A stretch of DNA of 64,000 nt from Pyrus communis (lineage: Eukaryota > Streptophyta > Magnoliopsida > Rosales > Rosaceae), in the NCBI RefSeq assembly GCF_963583255.1, contig NC_084815.1, forward strand, positions 18,244,807 to 18,308,806. Reading direction: 5' to 3'. Below are positions 58,083 through 64,000 of the stretch, piece by piece (within the stretch, counting starts at the first letter, position 1; each line of letters starts with the position of its first letter). Below the pieces are notes generated by a model. That model was not told the DNA's origin, did no database searches, and saw only the letters and a program-made list of their open reading frames with translations. The position numbers and the translations under genes were made by a program.

Positions 58083-58364
58083 CAGTGGCGAATCTAATGA
58101 AAGGGCCAGGGGGCACGTGCCCCTCTCTACCTTCTCCGATCGTCTTATAAACTACACATGCATATTGTTTTATTGATTATAATAATATTGACTAAAGACA
58201 CAAATAAAAGAGCACTAAATGACAGGAATGTACGCTAAACACATGGTGGTATGAGTGCTCGACGAAATGGGTCATCGAAGAAATTGGAGGAAAGAAAAAA
58301 AAATAGATTTGCTGAGCTATTATTAAGATCAATGAGGATAGAGTCTTGCATCTGCCGCTACTTA
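58083..58364. repeat. Possible small transposon downstream of the D27-like gene
   Basis: CAGTGGCGAATCTAATG at the left loosely mirrors CTTGCATCTGCCGCTACTT at the right. CAGTGGCGGATCTAG-type ends are common in plant DNA transposons. No target duplication was seen; the call is weak. Confidence 0.3.
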
Positions 58365-58976
58365 GTTGTGCCTCTAGTGAACTAATATTCTAGGTCATAT
58401 CTCATTTTGAAGAATCCTGTGAACGAACAATATATCTAATAGAATGAAGATAATAATTTGATTTTCCATTCGTTTTTGGTGGCGTTTGCATGAACTAGCT
58501 CATTGCATTGAGACAATAGTTTTTTTTGCTAGATGGTATTCTATTGTAAACTATTATAATCTATTAGGAGGGTGATTGGACATCAGGTGCAAGGGGGGTG
58601 GGCTCACTACCTTAGTCAATAGTCAATGGACGTAATTGCATCTGCATGAGAAAACTACAACTAATTTTGCCAAATTAAGTGCAGGAAATATGCAAGCAGT
58701 TGATGGTGCTGAAATTTAGCCTGCCTTTCAGGCTTTAACCCCTTGGTTTGCATGAAAAAAGGGGATAATTTGTTAGCTCTTGCAGTTGGGAAAATCTGAT
58801 GAAGTTCCTTTCACACCTTTGAAAGTTGGAGAAATCTGAGAGATCCAAGAATACAAGCAAACATCAAGAGCTCCTTAATTTGTGCAAATTCCTTATATTG
58901 ATAAACCGAAACTCCAATCATCCAAACAATGCTAAACTATAGAACATGTGTTTCAATGCTTCGAAGAGGATGTAAT
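58365..58976. other. Intergenic, mostly unassigned
   Basis: No open frame of note. The right part may be the decayed upstream portion of the LINE remnant that follows. Confidence 0.4.
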
Positions 58977-59187
58977 GATCGCTTAATCTGACACTACATA
59001 AAAAATGGGGAATATACAGTCAAAACGGGATACGTGGCTGCCATGGATTTAATGCGAAATTGAGAGTTAAAGAAGAAAGGAATGGGGTTAATTGCGCAAC
59101 TCAATCTAGAAACCATATATGGAAGTAAATCTGGCAGTTGGAGGTCCCAATTAAAATGAAGCTATTCATTTGGAGGTGCTGCATGTT
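58977..59187 (+). pseudogene. LINE remnant: reverse-transcriptase zinc-binding (zf-RVT) domain
   Basis: One frame reads DRLI, a TGA stop, HYIKNGEYTVKTGYVAAMDLM; a later frame reads WQLEVPIKMKLFIWRCC. These are the two conserved parts of the zf-RVT domain found at the C-terminal end of plant LINE ORF2 proteins (usual pattern: G.YTVKSGY ... W...P.K.K.F.WR). The stop replaces an expected Trp codon, and a frameshift separates the two parts. No RT domain or poly-A tail was found, so only a fragment remains. Confidence 0.75.
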
Positions 59188-59883
59188 GTGCTTATAAATT
59201 CGTCATTGTATCCATATTAATTCTCCTTGTTTACATCTTTGTTTTACTCTTTTATATAGCTTTTACATTCTATTTGTGTTTTGTACATTGTAACAAGCAT
59301 AGAGTGGAAAAGGAGTTAAAAAGGAAGCATTGAGACTAAAAAGGCTTTTACAAATCCTATGTCATCAGCACAGCCTGTACAGATCAGCTGGCTTCGTGGA
59401 ATAAACTATACTAACTCGGGAAGAATGAGGAAATGAGCCATACATGCTTGGAAAGTTACGGATACCTATTTTCTTTAGAATTTTACGGATCGCGAATATC
59501 ATTTTTCTAGAGAACATTTTGACAGTTTTAGTACATGAAGGTCAAGCTGTGCGCAAATCTAATATTCTCTACAATTATGTTTCAATGTGGCAGATTAAAG
59601 GAGGGATAAAAGTCCCATTTTCTTGGGACTTAATATAGCTGAAAAGAGGCTAGAGTCCAAATAAAGTCTGAAATAAATGAAATATTAAGGCCGTTAAAGG
59701 AGAATAAAGGCTCACGACTTGAAAGGGTTTTGGGGGAGTAATTTCATGAATAAGGAGGCAGCGTGCAAACCAAAATACAAAAAAGGAAGAAGGCAGCCAT
59801 GGTTATCGTCAGAGTTTTTCTTTCTTCCTCTTTTATTTCTTGTTAATGTTTTTGCTATCAAATTTCATTATGAGTAACTAAAA
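59188..59883. other. Intergenic, unassigned
   Basis: AT-rich. A 64-codon frame (59444-59638) has no recognisable domain. Purine-rich sequence around 59640-59800 may belong to an old retroelement, but no boundary is visible. Confidence 0.4.
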
Positions 59884-60111
59884 ACTCGTTTGGATGTACT
59901 TTTAAAATGACTGAAAGCACTTTTAGTGAAAATATTTTTGGATCAATCTTTACTAAAAATACAAGTAAATGTTGGAAAAATACTTAAAGTGTTTTCCGGA
60001 AGAAGCACTTAACTGATGCTTCTTGTAGAAGGCACTTCAAGTGTTTTTGGAATCCAAAAATATTTTTTCTAAAAGTGCTTTCAGTCATTTTAAAAGCACA
60101 TCCAAACGAGT
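59884..60111. mobile_element. Fold-back MITE, 228 bp, near-perfect inverted ends
   Basis: ACTCGTTTGGATGTACTTTT then AAAATGACTGAAAGCACTTTTAG at the left is almost the exact complement of CTAAAAGTGCTTTCAGTCATTTT then AAAAGCACATCCAAACGAGT at the right, about 42 bp per arm. Inner AAGTGTTTT/AAGCACTT words extend the fold. A diverged relative is at 24887-25060. The target duplication is unresolved. Confidence 0.8.
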
Positions 60112-60406
60112 CATAAGTACCTTAATTAGTTAGGGCACGGTTGAATCCCTAGTCATGTTTTCTTAAAATTTTCGATTACGCTTTTGTAATAAAGGGATTT
60201 GATGATGTTTATTGATTTATGTCATATTATATTTCACTCACTCATTACATATGTTCATTATGCTTGATTTCCATAATCATCCCTTGTATTGAGTTTGTTA
60301 CATAGGTAAATCAGGATGACTAAGTCTTGTGCCTCTGTCAAGTGACGAAAGAACTATTGCCAAGTTCTTGGAATTAATTATCATGAAAAACCAGAATAGA
60401 TACCAT

Positions 60407-60576
60407 GTTCTAGACTTTGCGTGTTTTGTCGATTTTCATTTTATCATGATTTCTCAAAGTGCAACTTAGTAGATACCATGCTAAATATTTCAAGAATGAA
60501 AAGGATTAGAGTAGATACCATGCCTAATTCGTTACTTAGGGGAAACAATAGCTTAAAGAGTAGATATATACCATGC
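60407..60576 (+). repeat. Four spaced TAGATACCATG motifs
   Basis: TAGATACCATG occurs at 60407, 60470 and 60512, and TAGATATATACCATG at 60561. Spacing is 63, 42 and 49 bp, with unrelated sequence between. The surrounding 60112-60586 has no gene and may be part of an LTR or untranslated region of an old element. Confidence 0.65.
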
Positions 60577-60595
60577 CTTTAGGTTGACAAACATG

Positions 60596-60764
60596 GAGAG
60601 ATTTTTCAATGTGACCAGAACACGGGGTGGTACACCATGTGTTACTATGCAAGTGGTGGATATGTGTGTTAAAAAGTTAATAACTTAAAAAGTAAAATTT
60701 CCCACCACTTATATAAAAACACGTGGTGTACCATTTATGTTCCTGTCATAATGAAAAATTTCTC
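60596..60764. mobile_element. MULE-type MITE, second copy
   Basis: The 9-bp flanks ACAAACATG (60587-60595) and ACAAACACG (60765-60773) agree at 8 of 9. The ends GAGAGATTTTTCAATGTGAC and GTCATAATGAAAAATTTCTC are inverted. It is 169 bp and matches 36601-36743, which lacks about 26 bp in the middle. Confidence 0.85.
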
Positions 60765-61042
60765 ACAAACACGAGCCTCTCAATCTATTTTATAGCATTG
60801 TGTGTTCATTGCTTTATGAAGGTGATTAGTGGTGGATACTGAAACCTTAACCCGTCTTCTCGTTATTTCAAATCTTATTCCAAATCCATTTGTATTTAAT
60901 TATTTTTAGTTTATTCTATTTTTATATTTTTAGTTTCTAATCATCTTCAATCTATTATGTTAAATCTCTTGTGTGCATATTTGTTAGCTTTTGTGAATAA
61001 ATTAATTTTAAGTTGTTGGGAATCATAATCTAGATACAAATT

Positions 61043-61233
61043 TGTTGAGAATAATGAATGATTTGGGATTGATTTCCCTAATCTATATATTGTAATTTAT
61101 CCTTGATTATAAGAGTGTAGGAAAGGAAAGATATTGGATAGGCTAATTCATAGGATGAAGATTGTTTCATGTATAGTATATAACTCTTGTACCAATTTCA
61201 ACGTGGTAATATACACAAAAAAATCAAGTTTCA
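61043..61233 (+). repeat. 5' LTR of a plus-strand copia element
   Basis: The 191-bp stretch runs from TGTTGAGAATAATGAATG to ATCAAGTTTCA. It is followed after three bases by TGGCATCAGAGC (61237-61248), one mismatch from the usual initiator tRNA-Met primer-binding site. A gag start follows 65 bp later. The partner LTR is not in the window, so the left boundary is approximate. Confidence 0.65.
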
Positions 61234-61313
61234 ATATGGCATCAGAGCAGTAACGCTCCTGGTAACCTATTGTCCACATCAACCTTCCGCTCAACAAACC
61301 TTAGCCGTTCTCC

Positions 61314-61656
61314 ATGGCTGAACCTACCAAAACAGAAAAGCCCTCAACAAAGCTTGAGGCAAACCCACACGATGATCCAAATCATCTGATGTACCTGCTG
61401 CACCATTCAGACCAGTCGGGTGCCATCCTCGTTCCGCAACTACTGACTGAAGAAAACTACGGCACTTGGAGTCGTGCTAGGATAATGGCCCTAAGCGCCA
61501 AGAACAAAGAGAGCTTTATTGATGGTACCATCAGCAGACCAACCAAAGTCCTCCGCCTCTGAACTGCAATAATGGAATCGCTGCAACAATCTTGTCAAAT
61601 CATGGTTGATAAGTTCAATCTCACAAGACATTCGTGCAAGTGTGATCTACAATTGT
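61314..61656 (+). pseudogene. Copia gag N-terminus, frameshifted and cut by an insertion
   Basis: From the ATG at 61314 the frame reads 82 codons with the copia gag_3 signature: YLLHHSDQSGAILVPQLLTEENYGTWSRA (given from positions 27-55 in parts), MALSAKNKESFIDG. It ends at TGA 61560-61562 after a frameshift. In another frame the domain continues (WNRCNNLVKSWLI, SISQDIRASVIYN) after a TAA. It then stops abruptly at 61656, where the LTR of a minus-strand copia element begins. The rest of this element should lie beyond the window. Confidence 0.8.
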
Positions 61657-61957
61657 TGAGATTTAAGTGTTTGTTTGTATTATGATTCATGAGGAAACAA
61701 CCACATAAGGATACAAGATATATAAGGCAAGGAATGATCAACACACTGATCACCCTTGAAACACTCCTACATGGCAGCTCCATAAAATAAGGAGCAGAAA
61801 AGTAAGGTGAGGGGTAAAGCAAAAAAGGCTATAACCACCCTATTAGTATGGAAAAGAAGATACAATATCTTTACAAGATATGACTAGAAGTAAGGTGACA
61901 ACTACATCCTAATAATCAACCTAACCAATAGTTCTAAATACCCACTCTTAACTTTCA
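61657..61957 (-). repeat. 3' LTR of the minus-strand copia element
   Basis: On the minus strand it begins TGAAAGTTAAGAGTGGG and ends CACTTAAATCTCA. A TATA-like CTTATATATCTTG is near 61725-61713. The partner copy is outside the window. Confidence 0.7.
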
Positions 61958-61967
61958 ATACTCCCCC

Positions 61968-63547
61968 TCAAGCTGGGTCCAAAATGTTGATGGAATCGAG
62001 CTTGGATAAAAGAAGTTTAAACTGATTTGGAGGTAATGGTTTGGGGATGATGTCATCTAACTGATCAGCACTCCTTGTGTATGGAGTTTGAATCACTTGA
62101 GTTTGCACATGAGCACGGACATAGTGACAATCAACCTCAATATGTTTTGTTCGTTCATGGAACACTAGATTGGATGCTATGTGCATTGTAGCTTGATTAT
62201 CATAGTACATTGACATAGGTTGCCTTGTTTGGAGCCCCAAATCACTCAAAAGACCCTTAAGCTATATTAATTCACATGATGTGGATGCCATCAGTCTATA
62301 CTCAGCTTCTGCACTAGATCTTGCAATGACACTTTGTTTCTTACTCTTCCATGTTACCAGATTGCCTCCCATAAATGTGCAATACCCTGTGGTAGACTTT
62401 CGATCTATTTGGTTTCCTGCCCAGTCAGCATCATAGTAACTAATAACTTGAGTGTTATAATTTTTTTTTCATGAGAATTCCTTTTCCAATTGATCCTTTA
62501 AGATAACGAAGTATTCTCTTAACGATGTTGAAGTGTTCTATTGTAGGTGCATGCATGAACTGACTAGCTAAGCTTACTACAAAGGTAATGTCTCGTCTTG
62601 TGATAGTTAAATAAATTAACTTACCAACAAACCGTTAATAGTAACCAATATTAGGCAGCAGTTTGCCTTCTAAGTTAAGCTTGAGCTTGCTGCCAAGAGG
62701 AGTTTGAACTGGCTTGGTATCCCTAATGTTCGATTCCGTGAGAAGATCGAGGATATATTTCCTTTGGTTAAGAAATAGCCCATAACTTGATGAGGCCATT
62801 TCTATCCCCAGAAAATATTTTAACCTTCCAAGATCTTTGATGGAGAACTTCTGTTGTAGGGAGACCTTGAGGTTTGCAATTTCATCAGCATTGTCCCTTG
62901 TGATTATTAAGTCATCAACATATATCAACACTACAAGTTTTCCAACCATTCATGTTCAAACAAACATGGATGAGTCTGCATGACTTTTTTGAAAACCAAC
63001 TTTTTCAAGAACCGAACTGAGGTTGCATACCAGGCTCTTGGGGATTTTTTTTAATCCATAAATGGATTTGTGCAACCTACACACCATGCCAGGCTCATTG
63101 TATTGAGGATGTCCCGATGGTAGCTTCATGTAGACCTCATCTTCAATACAATGAGGTCTACATGGCGCTACATAAAGCTACCACTGGGACATCCTCAATA
63201 CAATGAGGTCTACATGAAGCTACCATGCCAGGCTTATTGTCTGTTGCCATATAAGAATGAATTCTTAACATTCATTGGTATAGAGACCATCCTTTATTCA
63301 CAGCAACAGACAATAACACATTCACAATGTTCATCTTGGCAATTGGAGCGAATGTTTCCTTGTAGTCCACGACATATGTTTGAGTGAATCCTCTAGCCAC
63401 CAACCTAGCTTTGTGTCTTTCAATCGATCCATCTGAGTGGAATTTGATCTTGTAGATCCACTTACTACTAACTGCCCTTTTTTCTAGTGGAAGTCTAACT
63501 ACACTCCAGGTGTTGTGATTAGTGAGAGCACGAAGTTCTTCCTCCAT
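61968..63547 (-). pseudogene. Copia RT-RNase H region, broken
   Basis: From 63547 the RT start reads MEEELRALTNHNTWSVV, KWIYKIKFHSDGSIERHKARLVARGF and VDYKETFAPIAKM (parts). From 62949 the catalytic VLIYVDDLIITRDN is intact, followed by FSIKDLGRLKYFLGIE. From 62249 the C-terminal RNase H part reads YYDNQATMHIASN and the tail PLPPNQFKLLLSKL. Between these blocks (63271-62950 and 62634-62250) the frame is lost several times. An inverted duplication at 63094-63233 destroys one RT segment. Confidence 0.82.
63094..63233. repeat. Inverted duplication inside the copia RT
   Basis: The minus-strand coding segment 63094-63141 (VYMKLPSGHPQYNE) is followed by two plus-oriented copies of itself: 63143-63207 and 63205-63233. 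Words such as GAGGTCTACATG, AAGCTACCA and GGACATCCTCAATACAATGA recur. It can fold into a hairpin of about 45 bp. Confidence 0.8.
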
Positions 63548-63589
63548 GGCATTTCTCCAAACTTCTTGGCAGCTTGCTTCTGGAAAGGT

Positions 63590-63946
63590 TTAAGGCTCGC
63601 AGTGACTAGTGATGGTTTTGAAATAGGCAGTATAAGATTGAGAAACTTTCTGGTAGGACATGAAACCATTGATTGGATGCCCGGCAGAATAAGTCACATA
63701 ATCTTGAAGCCTTGAAGAAGGGTGCCTAGCACTCGAGAAATCATCTATGAAAGTTACAAAATACTTATACCCATCAAAAGATTCAAAAAATGGTCCCCAT
63801 ACATCTGAATGAACAAGTTCAAAAACTTGTTTGGTCCTATTTAAGGATGAACCAAAAGGTAACCTAGTGGATCTACAAAAATAACAACTATCATACTGGA
63901 TTACTTCTTTACACATATTTGGAAACAATCTTGACAAAACGGACAC
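63590..63946 (-). pseudogene. Copia integrase with internal deletion
   Basis: The frame begins in the GAG-pre-integrase/integrase border (FCRSTRLPFG), then HSDVWGPFFESFDGYKYFVTFIDDFS with the first two-thirds of the first active-site block. At about 63735 it jumps directly to ARHPSSRLQDYVTYSAGHP, which belongs to the linker after integrase. The segment with the second Asp and the Glu is missing, so the enzyme is dead. The frame stays open across the junction. Confidence 0.8.
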
Positions 63947-64000
63947 AGATGGATGAGTTAGTCTTTGATGCCAAAGGTTTTGGTCTTGACTTAGGTTAGC

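Larger units (their letters stand above)
61657..64000 (-). mobile_element. Minus-strand copia element, 3' half, runs off the window
   Basis: A 301-bp LTR (61657-61957) is bordered by the polypurine tract GAGGGGGAG (61968-61960 on the minus strand). Upstream on that strand come RNase H, connection, RT and integrase remains in copia order. The element sits inside the gag of another copia element, so it is the younger of the two. Multiple stops and frameshifts, a deletion in integrase and an inverted duplication in RT show it is dead. The 5' LTR lies outside the window. Confidence 0.85.

Noticed and set aside
1..64000. tRNA, rRNA, CRISPR or organellar insert
   Set aside because: No full tRNA cloverleaf, no rRNA segment and no chloroplast or mitochondrial gene could be recognised; only weak tRNA-like SINE heads.

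Overview
The window is plant nuclear DNA. It is AT-rich, the genes have GT-AG introns, and long intergenic stretches are packed with LTR retrotransposons, MITEs and microsatellites. The gene content and repeat style suggest a woody rosid, most likely a Rosaceae species such as apple or pear; that identification is inferred from recall, not from a search. No bacterial, viral, organellar or CRISPR feature was seen.

Host genes are few. At the left edge (1-521, minus) is the N-terminal part of a MYC-type bHLH transcription factor gene that runs off the window. At 33372-36405 (minus) is a complete four-exon alpha/beta hydrolase gene of the BODYGUARD family (cuticle formation). At 51139-53123 (plus) is a decayed GDSL esterase/lipase gene that has lost its catalytic first block. 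At 55970-57838 (plus) is a complete six-exon gene for a plastid D27-like (DUF4033) protein of the carotenoid isomerase family. These genes have no obvious functional link and form no cluster.

Mobile DNA dominates the rest. 0.5-13 kb holds DNA transposons (a PIF/Harbinger-like element, two hAT-like elements, several MITEs), two minisatellites and a diverged LTR-like repeat pair. 13.1-20.6 kb holds a long-inverted-repeat element followed by a 3.1-kb tandem duplication of LTR-like sequence. 25.1-30.7 kb is a young, nearly intact Ty1/copia element (minus) with 261-bp LTRs and a 5-bp target duplication, disabled by a few point lesions. 38.1-45.4 kb is an older, heavily decayed copia element (minus). 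47.0-48.3 kb is a large inverted repeat with 500-bp arms. 59.0 kb has a LINE zf-RVT remnant. 61.0-64.0 kb has a copia gag fragment cut by another copia element that leaves the window.

I found no convincing novel biological system. The most useful observations are the exon models of the two intact genes, precise transposon boundaries with target-site duplications (including three members of a 121-bp hAT-type MITE family and two of a MULE-type MITE family, one in the BODYGUARD promoter), the 500-bp-arm hairpin, an orphan promoter-like block at 24.05 kb, and a local inverted duplication in a copia reverse transcriptase.
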